Below, piece by piece: positions 29,641 to 41,189 of a stretch of 64,000 bases of DNA. The notes beneath the pieces are model-generated. The model had not been told where the DNA came from, ran no database searches, and saw only the letters and a program-made list of their open reading frames with translations. Numbering within the stretch: position 1 is the stretch's first letter; every line of letters begins with the position of its first letter. The position numbers and the translations under genes are program-made. Origin of the DNA: Bacillus massiliglaciei (GTDB lineage Bacteria; Bacillota; Bacilli; Bacillales; DSM-1321); NCBI RefSeq assembly GCF_900098925.1, contig NZ_LT622357.1:1-64000 (forward strand), given 5' to 3'.

Positions 29641-30564
29641 ATGGCGGAAATCTGTCTTTTTACATTATTTATTTTTCTTTTTTTAGCAGGTATGGCAGTC
29701 TTACGGATCGGTCTGTTTAATTTATCAGGAGATAAACTGAAGGTCTTCCTCGAAAAGATGACGGACAGGCCTTGGAAAGGATTTTTAACTGGGACATTGT
29801 TTACCGGAATCCTGCAAAGCAGTTCAGCGGTTATGGTGATGACAGTCGGACTTGTTTCATCAGGCAGCATGACATTCGCCCAATCCATCGGCATCATTTT
29901 GGGAACGAATATCGGGTCGGCCCTGACAGTCGAATTCATGACTTTCACCCTTGAGCGCTGGATTCTTCCCATGATCATCATTGGCGCTGTTCTCAGCTTT
30001 TCCTATAAAACATGGATCAAAAGCTTAGGGATTTCCCTGATTGGAATCAGTGCAGTCTTTGCTGCAATCGGCGGTTTTAAAATGCTCGCTTCCTCGGTTA
30101 CCGCTTTGCCGGCTGTTCAAGTCCTGCTTCAGCATATTGAAGGGCATGCACTTATAGCCCTATTAACAGGAATCCTTCTCACCGCTCTTATCCATTCCAG
30201 TTCGGCAACCATCGGCATTTCGATGAGCCTGCTGCTGAGCGGAGACCTCACGCTTCCTTCTGCCATTCTGATTATGCTCGGTTCTAACGTGGGAACCTGT
30301 ATCACCGGGTATATGGCTGGGATTGGTTCAGGCATGGAAGCGAAGTTCACCGCCTATGCCCATATATGGCTTAATATTTTGGGCGTGCTTGCTTTCCTTC
30401 CATTTATCGATGCCTTCAGTGAGTTCGCCGTATGGCTGACAGCTGATAAAATGGCTCAGCTCGCTCACGCCAGCCTTATTTTTAATTTGGGGACATCCCT
30501 GGCTGTCCTTCCGTTTGCCCGCTCATTCGCAAAGCTGATTCTTCTGATTCATCACCGAAAATAA
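29641..30564 (+). CDS. yqeW: Na+/phosphate cotransporter family protein YqeW
   Basis: Integral membrane protein of the NptA/PNaS family, expected to carry phosphate with sodium. The 307-residue protein has eight or so membrane segments and the internal repeat typical of the family: GILQSSSAVMVMTVG near 58 and ALIHSSSATIGISMSL near 188 (the QSSS/HSSS motifs), each followed by a GTNIG or GSNVGT motif. The PhoU-like C-terminal domain of longer members is missing. AGAGGTGG 6 nt before 29641 decides the start. Its place beside rpsU is that of B. subtilis yqeW. Confidence 0.9.
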   Translation: MAEICLFTLFIFLFLAGMAVLRIGLFNLSGDKLKVFLEKMTDRPWKGFLTGTLFTGILQSSSAVMVMTVGLVSSGSMTFAQSIGIILGTNIGSALTVEFMTFTLERWILPMIIIGAVLSFSYKTWIKSLGISLIGISAVFAAIGGFKMLASSVTALPAVQVLLQHIEGHALIALLTGILLTALIHSSSATIGISMSLLLSGDLTLPSAILIMLGSNVGTCITGYMAGIGSGMEAKFTAYAHIWLNILGVLAFLPFIDAFSEFAVWLTADKMAQLAHASLIFNLGTSLAVLPFARSFAKLILLIHHRK

Positions 30565-30605
30565 AAGAAGGCAGAAAGGTCCGCAAATCCTTCCTGCCTT
30601 CTTTT
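30563..30605. terminator. Bidirectional terminator between yqeW and the glycosyltransferase
   Basis: AAAAGAAGGCAG (30563-30574) and CTGCCTTCTTTT (30594-30605); T-runs exist on both strands, serving two convergent genes. Confidence 0.88.
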
Positions 30606-31985
30606 CTATTTCACGGTCGGCCGGCTGCTGATTACTTTTTCCAGTTTTCCGGCACTTTCCAAATCCTCAATGGCAACAGACCTTGTATGCTCCGTATGCC
30701 GCCACTCTCTTTGGTTCTTTTTCAGAAAACCGAGAAACGAAATCGGAATCCATGAAAATCCAAAAAGGTAGGAAATGACCAGCCAGTGCAGCTTCCCTGC
30801 CTTTTTTTCGAGAATAAGAGCTGTTACAGGCAAAGCTAAGTAGCATAGCAGGAGAACCGCATACAGCCATGTATCAAAAAAAACAGAACGGTCGACGAAG
30901 TCTCCAAGATATCCTTTTACTTCATAAAGGCCAGCATAGGACAGACAGGCAAAAATAAGCAAAAGGCCAGCAAGGAGCGACCGGGAGGGCATCATTAAAT
31001 AGATGGCCGAATCAATCAGCATGAATCTTCGTTCTTTTATCCCCTTTTTTATCAGCGGGAGGGCATAGCGGGTCATGCAGTCAAAATGACCCTGCATCCA
31101 GCGGATCCGCTGGTGAAATGACTGCATGAAGCCAAGCGGCTTTTCATCATATAGGACCGCATCATGCGCCCATGCCACCCTTTTGCCCGTTTCTAAAATA
31201 TAACGCTGGGTGAATTCAAGATCTTCTGTAAGGGAAGTAGCCCCCCAGCCTAGCTCTTTCAGCACCTTAGTCGAAACGGTAACCCCGGTTCCGCCCAGCT
31301 GTGCGGTCAGTCCCAGGTTTTCTCTGGCCAGCTGATAGATTCGATTGGTTGACCAATAAGCAAAAGAATAGGATTTCGTCACCCAGGAGTCACCAGGATT
31401 TTTGGCATCCAGATAGCCTTGTATGACTTCATGCCCATCCAGCAGCTTTGCATTGATAATTTGAAGGAAATCCTTGCTGACAAGGTTATCTGCATCAAAC
31501 ATGACAACTGCGTCATAACAAATCCCTTTTTCCTCCAGCTCCCACAGCCGTTCAAACATCCATTCAAGTCCAAATCCCTTGCCCTTTTTGCTTCGATCCT
31601 CCCGTTCCATCGCAGTAACGCCTGTTTTTCTGACTTCCTCTGCTGTTCGGTCGGTACAATTGTCACAAATCACATATACATCATATAACTCTTTTGGATA
31701 ATCCATTTTCTTCAGGTTTTCGCATATTTGCCCGATTACTTTTTGTTCATTGTGAGCAGCAACGAGAACCGCAAGTCTGCTCTTTGGCTCTTTTAAAACA
31801 GTTCTCCGAAACTTCCTCATTCCTGCATACCCCATGACAGTCTGATAGCCGACAAATAAAAGGGCGATTCCCTGGATCATAAACAGTACGGCATACAAAC
31901 CGATATTCGCTGCTTCCGGTCCCGTTAAATATCCCAATCCTGCCGTGAGTGCCAGAATAGACAGCAGTGCAATCCATCTTCGCAT
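30606..31985 (-). CDS. Processive family-2 glycosyltransferase, membrane-bound
   Basis: A 459-residue enzyme (start 31985, with AGAGAGGTGA upstream). Two membrane segments at the N-terminus (about 3-20 and 28-48) precede a GT2 catalytic domain: AAHNE at 76-80, DNCTDRT near 108, the DAD metal motif at 164-166, TED at 253-255 and the QRIRW (QxxRW) motif at 292-296, which marks processive beta-glycan synthases such as IcaA or BcsA. Three or four membrane segments follow. The product polysaccharide cannot be read from sequence. It is divergent from an LTA-synthase-like gene, and neither is in this place in B. subtilis. Confidence 0.85.
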   Translation of the reverse strand: MRRWIALLSILALTAGLGYLTGPEAANIGLYAVLFMIQGIALLFVGYQTVMGYAGMRKFRRTVLKEPKSRLAVLVAAHNEQKVIGQICENLKKMDYPKELYDVYVICDNCTDRTAEEVRKTGVTAMEREDRSKKGKGFGLEWMFERLWELEEKGICYDAVVMFDADNLVSKDFLQIINAKLLDGHEVIQGYLDAKNPGDSWVTKSYSFAYWSTNRIYQLARENLGLTAQLGGTGVTVSTKVLKELGWGATSLTEDLEFTQRYILETGKRVAWAHDAVLYDEKPLGFMQSFHQRIRWMQGHFDCMTRYALPLIKKGIKERRFMLIDSAIYLMMPSRSLLAGLLLIFACLSYAGLYEVKGYLGDFVDRSVFFDTWLYAVLLLCYLALPVTALILEKKAGKLHWLVISYLFGFSWIPISFLGFLKKNQREWRHTEHTRSVAIEDLESAGKLEKVISSRPTVK

Positions 31986-32133
31986 ATATTCACCTCTCTG
32001 GAATTTCTTCGGTGCTTCTTTATGAATACTATGTCCCGGATACAATATATGGATACGCATATTTTTTACTCCCCCGCATGTTCCGCTGACAGTTTGTTTA
32101 AAATAGGAAAAACATCAGAAAGGAGTGAAAAAC

Positions 32134-33957
32134 ATGTCTGGCAAGATAAAGTTTCGGTACAGCAGCGTCCTCGTTCTTTCACTCATTTTTCTTATATTCA
32201 AGTCACTGGCTGTCAGGATGGCCCTCTTCAGCTCCCCTTTCAGCATCGGAATGTTGACCGAAACCGCTGTCCTTTTGCTGCTCTATTTGGGAATCAGTCT
32301 GTTTCGGGCCCGAACAGCAGCTATCCTGGGCATTGGCTTCAATTTCATCCTTTCCACCCTTTATGTAGCTTCTCTTATGTACTATACCTATTACCATGCT
32401 ATTTTTCCGATTACCTCGCTGCGGGAGTTCAGGCAGGCAGGAATTGTGGCAGACGGGATTACCGCCCTTTTTCAATTTAACTATCTCTTCTTTTATTTGG
32501 ATCTTGTTTTTTTAGTCGGATGGAAACGATTCCGAAAACGCAATCTGGGGAGAGCAGACAAGACGATGGGGTTCAAAAGCAGCCTGCTCCTTGCTCTCTC
32601 CATGGCAGCCTTTATTGCATTGGGAATTCACCAGTCTTACCGAACAATTAATGAACTGCATAAATACAATGCGCTCGGAATGATCGGCTATCAGGTAAAT
32701 ATAGCCGCAGGGCTCCTCAAGCCGATGCTTCAAAAAGACCCAGTGCTGCGTTCAAATGAACCGGAAGCAGCGGCTGCAGAACAAAGTCCATACTTCGGCA
32801 TCGGAAAAGGAAAAAATATTATTTTCGTGCAAATGGAGTCGCTTCAGAATTTCTTGATCAGCCGGCAAATCAACGGCAGGGAAATCACACCGAACCTGAA
32901 TCGCTTCCTAAAGGATGCTCTTTACTTTCCGAACATTTATACACAGGTCGGAAAAGGAAATACATCAGATGCAGAATTTATCGTAAATACCTCCCTTTAC
33001 GCCCTGGGAGATACCCCGATGTCAGCTGCCGTCCAGCATAAAAAAGTACCAAGCCTGCCGCGTATGCTTCAGCGTAAAGGCTTTGTAACCGCCACGTTCC
33101 ATACGAACGATGTTTCCTTTTGGAATCGAAAAGAACTTTACAAATCATTAGGGTTTAAGGAAGTATATGACCGATCCTATTTTGGAGAAGCGGACAAAAT
33201 CTCTTACGGATCCTCTGATGAAATTTTATACGAAAAAACAGTAGGAAAACTGGCATCCTACCATCAGAATCACCAGAAGTTCTATTCTCACATCATCGCC
33301 CTGTCCAGTCATTTTCCTTATACATTGCCTGAACAAAAAGCAGCCCATACCATTCCCATCCCCAAGGAATACAGGAGCTCGATGGCCGGCAATTATACAG
33401 CTGCAGCCAGCTATGCAGATTATGCTTTTGGACAGCTGCTGAAAGGGCTCAAACGGGAAGGGCTGTATGAGGACACCATTCTTGTTGTTTACGGGGACCA
33501 TCACGGACTTCAAATAAAAGATGAAACCGACCGGCATATGATCCGTCATCTCTTAGGAAGAGAGTACCACCCTTTGTTCGATCATTTGAACATACCGCTT
33601 ATGATCAGAATTCCCGGTTTAAATGAAGGCAAAGTCATCGAGACAGCAGGAGGCTTGATGGACATCTATCCAACCGTTGCCGAAGCAGCAGGCATAAAGC
33701 TGTGTGACGAAGTGATTTTCGGATCGAGTCTGCTCCGCCCCAAAGAAACACCTGTCGGAATCCGGTTCTATGCCCCCACCGGAACATATATCAGCCAAGA
33801 TTTCAGCTTTTCTCCGGGAATGACGAGAAAAGAAGGAACAATTACGGACAAAAAAAGCCTGAAAAGCCAAAAGGCTGACCGTCCTGCCATCCTTCAACTT
33901 GAATGGCTCCTGCAGGAATTTGCTGCCTCTGATGCGTTCGTCCGCTCCCTGAAATAA
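32134..33957 (+). CDS. LTA synthase family phosphoglycerol transferase (sulfatase fold)
   Basis: Membrane enzyme of the LtaS/YqgS/YfnI/YvgJ family, which polymerise or start glycerol-phosphate chains from phosphatidylglycerol. The 607-residue protein has five membrane segments in the first 165 residues, a linker, and an extracellular sulfatase domain with the metal ligand Glu235 in VQMES, the nucleophile Thr277 in GKGNTSDAEF and GDHHGL near 453. The length fits the family. AAAGGAG 8 nt before the ATG fixes the start. Which paralogue it is (synthase, primase or another role) cannot be decided here. It is divergent from the glycosyltransferase across a 148-bp gap. Confidence 0.88.
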   Translation: MSGKIKFRYSSVLVLSLIFLIFKSLAVRMALFSSPFSIGMLTETAVLLLLYLGISLFRARTAAILGIGFNFILSTLYVASLMYYTYYHAIFPITSLREFRQAGIVADGITALFQFNYLFFYLDLVFLVGWKRFRKRNLGRADKTMGFKSSLLLALSMAAFIALGIHQSYRTINELHKYNALGMIGYQVNIAAGLLKPMLQKDPVLRSNEPEAAAAEQSPYFGIGKGKNIIFVQMESLQNFLISRQINGREITPNLNRFLKDALYFPNIYTQVGKGNTSDAEFIVNTSLYALGDTPMSAAVQHKKVPSLPRMLQRKGFVTATFHTNDVSFWNRKELYKSLGFKEVYDRSYFGEADKISYGSSDEILYEKTVGKLASYHQNHQKFYSHIIALSSHFPYTLPEQKAAHTIPIPKEYRSSMAGNYTAAASYADYAFGQLLKGLKREGLYEDTILVVYGDHHGLQIKDETDRHMIRHLLGREYHPLFDHLNIPLMIRIPGLNEGKVIETAGGLMDIYPTVAEAAGIKLCDEVIFGSSLLRPKETPVGIRFYAPTGTYISQDFSFSPGMTRKEGTITDKKSLKSQKADRPAILQLEWLLQEFAASDAFVRSLK

Positions 33958-33962
33958 AAAAA

Positions 33963-33984
33963 CCACCCGCAGCGAAACGGGTGG
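33963..33984 (-). terminator. Hairpin with minus-strand T-run after the LTA-synthase-like gene
   Basis: CCACCCG / CGGGTGG; the T7 run is on the minus strand only, so it acts on leftward transcription as a backup for deoC. Confidence 0.6.
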
Positions 33985-34018
33985 CAGAGCAAAAAAATGA
34001 TGAAAGTAACGGCCAATA

Positions 34019-34061
34019 GATACAAAAGACCCGCATGCTCAAATGGCAGGTCTTTTGTATC
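34019..34061. terminator. Bidirectional terminator between the LTA-synthase-like gene and deoC
   Basis: Perfect 13-bp stem GATACAAAAGACC / GGTCTTTTGTATC, symmetrical so it can serve both converging genes. Confidence 0.75.
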
Positions 34062-34065
34062 TAAA

Positions 34066-34737
34066 TTAATAATCTGAATCAGCTGTCAGACCCTTTACAA
34101 TCGATACACCGGCACTGGCACCGATTCGGGATGCTCCTGCTTCAATGATTTTTTCAGCATCAGCTGAGCTGCGGACGCCGCCGGAAGCTTTAACCCCAAC
34201 TTGACTGCCAACCGTTTTTCTCATAAGAGCCACATCTTCTACAGTAGCTCCTCCAGTAGAAAAGCCAGTAGACGTTTTCACATAGTCAGCTCCTGCTTTT
34301 ACAGAAATTTCACAAGCGCGGACTTTTTCTTCATCTGTCAGCAAGGCTGTTTCAATAATGACTTTTGAAAGCGCCTTACCCTTGGAAGCAGCTACTACTG
34401 CACAAATATCCCGCTCAACAAGCTCATCGTCCTTGTCTTTCAAAGCGCCAATATTGATGACCATATCAACTTCATGCGCACCGTTTTCAATAGCATCTTT
34501 TGTTTCAAACGCCTTTGTTTCTGGCGTATTGGCTCCAAGCGGGAAACCAATTACTGTGCAAACCTTTACATCTGATCCTCGAAGAAGTTCTGCTGCATAT
34601 TTCACCCACGTCGGGTTGACACATACAGAAGCAAAATGATATTCCATCGCTTCCTCACATAAAACCTTAATTTGTTCTTTGGTTGTATCTGCTTTTAATA
34701 AAGTATGATCAATCATACCCGCTACATTAACTGCCAT
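34066..34737 (-). CDS. deoC: Deoxyribose-phosphate aldolase
   Basis: Cleaves 2-deoxyribose 5-phosphate to acetaldehyde and glyceraldehyde 3-phosphate in deoxynucleoside use. The 223-residue protein has the Schiff-base Lys154 in VKTSTGFS, Asp91 in VDMVINIG and Lys183 in GVKASGGVR. The start at 34737 follows AAAGGAG; a longer frame to 34755 has none. It is alone here, not with nupC-pdp as in B. subtilis, and no DeoR gene is nearby. Confidence 0.97.
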   Translation of the reverse strand: MAVNVAGMIDHTLLKADTTKEQIKVLCEEAMEYHFASVCVNPTWVKYAAELLRGSDVKVCTVIGFPLGANTPETKAFETKDAIENGAHEVDMVINIGALKDKDDELVERDICAVVAASKGKALSKVIIETALLTDEEKVRACEISVKAGADYVKTSTGFSTGGATVEDVALMRKTVGSQVGVKASGGVRSSADAEKIIEAGASRIGASAGVSIVKGLTADSDY

Positions 34738-34783
34738 TATTCTATCTCCTTTCACTCAAATCCAATGTTGTACGTACCTCTTC

Positions 34784-34812
34784 ATCATACCATTGTTTTT
34801 CCGTTTTATCGA
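34784..34812 (-). promoter_or_regulatory. Probable SigA promoter of deoC
   Basis: TATGAT at 34784-34789 and TCGATA at 34807-34812, 17 bp apart on the minus strand. Confidence 0.5.
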
Positions 34813-34861
34813 CTCTATTATGTATTACCCTAATTGTAGCGAAGATAGCCTTTTTTAAGTA

Positions 34862-34910
34862 AAAAAGACTACCGGCCAAGCCCAAAATTCTTCGGACTTA
34901 ACCGGCAGTC
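34862..34910 (-). terminator. Terminator of the heat-shock operon (after mtaB)
   Basis: Interrupted stem GACTGCCGGTTAAG / CTTGGCCGGTAGTC and a T6 run on the minus strand. Confidence 0.85.
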
Positions 34911-34934
34911 AATATCCTGCACTGATGGCGATTT

Positions 34935-36275
34935 TTATATATTCGCTGCTTCCTTCATCGGCATGTCAGGCACAACAGTAACAAATTGGCCTTCACTGTG
35001 AGGATAGCCGGCTTTCGTCAATTTAACTTTGACGATTTCTCCGATCATCGCTTCCGTTGCCGGGAAATGGACCTTCAGGTAGTTATCTGTATACCCTTCA
35101 AATAAGCCGTTCTCCAATTCAACTTCAGGAATAACTTCGAGCACTTCTCCTTCAAAATGGGAAGCATACTCTTTAGCCAGCTGATCAGAAAGGCTGATTA
35201 AGCGGTGAACGCGTTCGTTTTTCACTTCTTCATCAATCTGATCCTCCATCCGGGCTGCCGGAGTGCCGGTCCGTTTTGAATAAGGGAACACATGAAGTTC
35301 AGAGAATTTATGTTCTTTAATAAAATTATACGTATCCATGAATTCTTCTTCTGTTTCGCCAGGGAAACCGACAATGACATCAGATGTGACTGCAAGCCCT
35401 GGAAGAGCCTCTTTTAATTTCACAAGTCTGTCAGCAAAGAAATCCATCGTATACTTTCTTCTCATCCGCTTTAATACAGTGTCGGAACCAGACTGAATCG
35501 GAATATGCAGGTGACGGACAACTTTTTTGGAATTCGCAAGCACTTCAATCACTTCATCCGAAATTTGGCTCGCTTCAATAGAGGAAATACGGATTCGTTT
35601 CAGGCCGGCTACTTTTTCCTCCAAATCACGAAGAAGCATAGCCAGATTGTAATCCTTCATATCCTCGCCGTATCCGCCTGTATGAATTCCGGTCAGAACG
35701 ATCTCCTTATAGCCCGCGTCGACAAGCTGCTGTGCCTGGCGAATAACTTCCTCAGGATCCCGAGAACGCATTAGTCCGCGTGCCCATGGGATGATGCAGA
35801 AAGTGCAGAAATTATTGCAGCCTTCCTGGATTTTAAGAGAAGCCCTTGTCCGGTCTGTGAAAGCCGGAACATCAAGCTCTTCATAAACACGGTTTTTCAT
35901 GATATTGCCCACGCCATTGATTGGCTGGCGCTCTTCTTTAAATTGCTCGATATATTCAAGCATTTTCACCCTGTCCTGTGTTCCAACGACGATATCCACG
36001 CCCGGTATCGCCATGATTTCAGCAGGCGATGTCTGCGCATAGCATCCTGTAACCGCGATGACTGCATCCGGATTTTGACGGATGGCACGGCGGATGACCT
36101 GGCGGCTTTTCTTATCTCCTGTATTCGTAACCGTACACGTATTGATTACATACACATCTGCTGTGCTTTCATACTCGACACGTTCATATCCATCATTCTT
36201 AAATAATTGCCAAATGGCTTCTGTTTCATAGTGGTTAACCTTACATCCCAATGTATGGAAAGCGACCGTTGCCAT
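34935..36275 (-). CDS. mtaB: tRNA t6A37 methylthiotransferase MtaB
   Basis: Radical-SAM enzyme that turns t6A37 into ms2t6A37 in tRNAs reading ANN codons. From the start at 36275 it has 446 residues: an N-terminal UPF0004 domain with cluster cysteines Cys11, Cys47 and Cys78, the radical-SAM triad CxxxCxxC at Cys153, Cys157 and Cys160, and a C-terminal TRAM domain. The 36275 ATG lies 5 nt after the rsmE stop and uses GAGGTG that overlaps it; the open frame to 36371 lies within rsmE. It ends the hrcA-grpE-dnaK-dnaJ-prmA-rsmE-mtaB operon. Confidence 0.96.
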   Translation of the reverse strand: MATVAFHTLGCKVNHYETEAIWQLFKNDGYERVEYESTADVYVINTCTVTNTGDKKSRQVIRRAIRQNPDAVIAVTGCYAQTSPAEIMAIPGVDIVVGTQDRVKMLEYIEQFKEERQPINGVGNIMKNRVYEELDVPAFTDRTRASLKIQEGCNNFCTFCIIPWARGLMRSRDPEEVIRQAQQLVDAGYKEIVLTGIHTGGYGEDMKDYNLAMLLRDLEEKVAGLKRIRISSIEASQISDEVIEVLANSKKVVRHLHIPIQSGSDTVLKRMRRKYTMDFFADRLVKLKEALPGLAVTSDVIVGFPGETEEEFMDTYNFIKEHKFSELHVFPYSKRTGTPAARMEDQIDEEVKNERVHRLISLSDQLAKEYASHFEGEVLEVIPEVELENGLFEGYTDNYLKVHFPATEAMIGEIVKVKLTKAGYPHSEGQFVTVVPDMPMKEAANI

Positions 36276-36280
36276 TTTCA

Positions 36281-37033
36281 TCACCTCAATAGTTCTGTAT
36301 GATATGAAACGGACGCCAAGGCATACAATGGCGCCGTTTCTGTTCGTAAAATCCTGGGCCCAAGCCCGCATGCCAAAAACCCTGCAGAAGACAGCTGCTC
36401 TATTTCCTGTTCAGCGAGACCGCCCTCCGGACCGAATACAAATAAGATTCGCTGTCCCGGCTGAGCTTGTTTCAAGACATTCGCAAAAACAGAAGACTCG
36501 CCGCGTTTGGCTTCCTCTTCAAATGCGACCAGTTTATAATCAAAGCCTTCAGCAAAGGCAACCAGCTGTTTCAGCGTCTGAACGTCAGCTACTTCCGGCA
36601 CAGCTGTCCGGTGCGACTGCTCGGCCGCTTCCTTCGCAATCTTCTGAAGCCTTTCAATTTTTTTACCGGCTTTTTTTTGGTCCCATTTTACCACCGAACG
36701 AGCCGCGGTAAAAGGGATAAACCCTGATGCACCCATTTCCGTTCCCTTTTGGACAATGTAATCCAGTTTATCCCCTTTGGGCAGACCGCTCGCAATGGCA
36801 ATACTCAGCGGGAGCTCATTTCTTTCATCTTTCCATTCTATAACCGTCCCAATGATTCTTTCATTGGTAATTTCTTCAATAGAAGTGACAGCGGCCCTCC
36901 CATTTTCATCTACGGTAATAATCGTTTCTCCAGGCTCCATCCGCATCACCCTCGCAATATGATGGAAATCATCTCCCGTGATTGATACGGTACCCCCGTT
37001 AAATTGATCATTTTTCAAAAAATATCTCTGCAC
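36281..37033 (-). CDS. rsmE: 16S rRNA (uracil(1498)-N(3))-methyltransferase
   Basis: SPOUT-class methyltransferase acting on U1498 near the 30S decoding centre. The 250-residue protein has an N-terminal PUA-like domain (about 1-70) and the knotted SAM-binding domain, with FGPEGGL near residue 200 and LGPRILRTETAPLYA near 226. It lies 16 nt after prmA and is next to mtaB in the extended dnaK operon. Confidence 0.96.
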   Translation of the reverse strand: MQRYFLKNDQFNGGTVSITGDDFHHIARVMRMEPGETIITVDENGRAAVTSIEEITNERIIGTVIEWKDERNELPLSIAIASGLPKGDKLDYIVQKGTEMGASGFIPFTAARSVVKWDQKKAGKKIERLQKIAKEAAEQSHRTAVPEVADVQTLKQLVAFAEGFDYKLVAFEEEAKRGESSVFANVLKQAQPGQRILFVFGPEGGLAEQEIEQLSSAGFLACGLGPRILRTETAPLYALASVSYHTELLR

Positions 37034-37049
37034 GCTGCCACCTCTTCAT

Positions 37050-37994
37050 TTATTCTTCATTGCGTCTTGCGATGAAAGCTACCCAGTCCTCCATCTGCAA
37101 CGTCTCTTCAATTGTAAATCCAGCTTGGATGATAGCATCCTTCACGTCTTTCTTTTTCGGCTGGATGATGCCGGAAGAAATAAATCGGCCGCCCGGTTTA
37201 ACAATCTTCGCTACATCTTCAGTAAAACTCATAATGATTTCTGCCAGAATGTTAGAAACGACGACATCCGCCTGTTCAGCCACACCGTCCAGCAGGTTTC
37301 CCTGTGATACTGAAACCCTGTCCTGCACTTTATTCAGCTTCACGTTCAGCTTGGCAGACTGCACGGCTACCTTATCAAGGTCCAGTGCCGTCACTTTCCC
37401 AGCGTCAAGAAGGGCGGAAGCTATGCTGAGAATACCTGATCCTGTACCGACATCGACAACAGAATCGCCTTTTTGGACAGTCCTCTCCAAGGCCTGAATG
37501 CACATGACCGTTGTCGGATGCGTTCCTGTGCCGAATGCCATGCCCGGGTCCAATTCAATGATTAATTCATCACTGCTGACCGGCGTGTAATTCTCCCATG
37601 TCGGCACAATGGTGAACCTCTCAGAGATTTTAACAGGATTATAATACTTTTTCCAGGCTGTTGCCCATTCCTCTTCATTGACTTCACTGATCGTGACAGC
37701 GTTTTTGCCCAAATCGATATCAAGCATATGAAGATTGTTGATTGCTTCTTTGATTTCTTCGACTGCCTCGCCAAGGAAGCTGTTAACCGGCAGATACGCC
37801 TTGACGATAACCCCTTCATCGGGATAGTCATCAGGATCAAGCTGGTAGATTTCCCCATAGACATTTTCCCGTTCTTTGACTAACTCTAAAGGATCTTCAA
37901 TGACAACTCCACTGGCACCTGCCTCATGAAGAATATTCGAAACAGGTTCAACCGCTTCATTTGTTGTGTGAATGGCAATTTCAGACCACTTCAT
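37050..37994 (-). CDS. prmA: Ribosomal protein L11 methyltransferase
   Basis: Methylates L11 of the 50S subunit. The 314-residue protein has an N-terminal substrate-recognition domain and a Rossmann SAM domain with [14 protein letters not shown] near 180, LDLDKVAV near 203 and VSNILAEII near 246. It follows dnaJ by 21 nt; this gene order is standard in Bacillus (yqeT). Confidence 0.97.
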   Translation of the reverse strand: MKWSEIAIHTTNEAVEPVSNILHEAGASGVVIEDPLELVKERENVYGEIYQLDPDDYPDEGVIVKAYLPVNSFLGEAVEEIKEAINNLHMLDIDLGKNAVTISEVNEEEWATAWKKYYNPVKISERFTIVPTWENYTPVSSDELIIELDPGMAFGTGTHPTTVMCIQALERTVQKGDSVVDVGTGSGILSIASALLDAGKVTALDLDKVAVQSAKLNVKLNKVQDRVSVSQGNLLDGVAEQADVVVSNILAEIIMSFTEDVAKIVKPGGRFISSGIIQPKKKDVKDAIIQAGFTIEETLQMEDWVAFIARRNEE

Positions 37995-38015
37995 CTTCTA
38001 CCAACTCCTAATCCA

Positions 38016-39134
38016 TTACTCACCCTTGAAGGCACGTTTCACTTTTGAGAAAAATCCGTCCTGATCGTCAGAAGAATTTTGCCCGCTTATCTCTGAAAAT
38101 TCACGAAGAAGCTGTTTTTGCCTGTCCGTTAATTTCTTCGGTGTCACAACTAAAACCACTACATGCTGATCTCCCTGTCCATAGCCGCGGACATTCGCAA
38201 TACCCTTTCCTTTCAGGCGGAACCTTGTTCCCGTCTGTGTGCCTGCCGGAACCTTCAATTTCACTTTCCCATGCAGGGTAGGGACTTCAATTTCATCTCC
38301 CAGAGCTGCCTGCGCGAAGGTAATTGGCATCTCACAGTACACATCGTCCCCGTCCCGCTCAAAGAATTCATGGGTGCGGACATGGAATACAACATACAGA
38401 TCTCCGGCTGGACCGCCGTTAACGCCTGGCTCCCCTTGGCCGGATACTCTTAATTGCTGGCCGTCGTCAATTCCCGCAGGAACCTTGACCTGGATTTTCT
38501 TACGTTTTTGGACTTTGCCGTCTCCGCCGCAAGTTGAACATTTCTGAGGAATGATTTTACCTGTTCCCCGGCAGTGATGGCAGGCTCTTCTGTTCACAAT
38601 TCGGCCAAAGGCTGTGTTCTGCTCGACATTCAGCTGGCCGGTTCCGTGACAGTGGCTGCAGGTTTTAACTTTGGTTCCCGGCTTCGCTCCGCTTCCGTGA
38701 CATGTATCACATTCTTCTTCACGGGGAATTTCAATTTCGGTCTCCTTGCCGAAGGCCGCCTCTTCAAAAGAAAGCGTCATCGTATATTGAAGATCAGCCC
38801 CTTGTCTCGGGGCATTCGGATCCCGTCTTCGGCCTCCGCCGCCAAAGAACGTACTGAAAATATCTTCAAATCCGCCAAAACCACCGAAGTCTCCTCCGCC
38901 GCCGAAGCCCTGGTTCGGATCTGTATGGCCAAACTGATCATAATGAGCCTTCTTCTGCTCATCGCTCAGTACTTCATAAGCTTCCTTGATTTCCTTGAAT
39001 TTATCCGCAGCATCCGCTGCCTTGTTAATATCAGGGTGATATTGCTTAGACAGCTTACGGTACGCTTTTTTTATCTCTTCTTTAGAGGCATTCTTGGACA
39101 GTCCAAGCACCTCGTAATAATCGCGTTTACTCAT
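38016..39134 (-). CDS. dnaJ: Chaperone protein DnaJ
   Basis: Hsp40 co-chaperone that delivers substrates to DnaK and stimulates its ATPase. The 372-residue protein has the J domain with His33-Pro34-Asp35, a Gly/Phe-rich segment (75-105), four CxxCxGxG zinc repeats between about 147 and 203, and the C-terminal substrate-binding domain. It is separated from dnaK by a 184-nt gap holding a terminator-like hairpin. Confidence 0.99.
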   Translation of the reverse strand: MSKRDYYEVLGLSKNASKEEIKKAYRKLSKQYHPDINKAADAADKFKEIKEAYEVLSDEQKKAHYDQFGHTDPNQGFGGGGDFGGFGGFEDIFSTFFGGGGRRRDPNAPRQGADLQYTMTLSFEEAAFGKETEIEIPREEECDTCHGSGAKPGTKVKTCSHCHGTGQLNVEQNTAFGRIVNRRACHHCRGTGKIIPQKCSTCGGDGKVQKRKKIQVKVPAGIDDGQQLRVSGQGEPGVNGGPAGDLYVVFHVRTHEFFERDGDDVYCEMPITFAQAALGDEIEVPTLHGKVKLKVPAGTQTGTRFRLKGKGIANVRGYGQGDQHVVVLVVTPKKLTDRQKQLLREFSEISGQNSSDDQDGFFSKVKRAFKGE

Positions 39135-39223
39135 GATTTATCCACTCCCGATCGTTTCACATAAAAATAATCTTAACATTTCATTCAGCAAGAAAGCAAT
39201 AAGAAAAGCAAGCGCCCCTTATC

Positions 39224-39264
39224 AAAAAAAGCCAAAGTCAAGATAACCTGACTTTGACTTTTTT
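39224..39264. terminator. Internal terminator hairpin between dnaK and dnaJ
   Basis: CAAAGTCA / TGACTTTG stem with T-runs on both strands. As the operon continues into dnaJ, it probably reduces read-through and lowers the amount of dnaJ and later genes relative to dnaK. Confidence 0.75.
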
Positions 39265-39318
39265 GTGGAACAGGGGCAGAGCTGCCTGCCCTGTATTCAG
39301 CTCTAATTGAAGCGCTGT

Positions 39319-41175
<1,857 letters not shown>

Positions 41176-41189
41176 TTATGTAGTCTCTT

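Noticed and set aside
36276..36371. N-terminal extension of mtaB by 32 codons
   Set aside because: It lies inside rsmE; the site GAGGTG and family length support the ATG at 36275.
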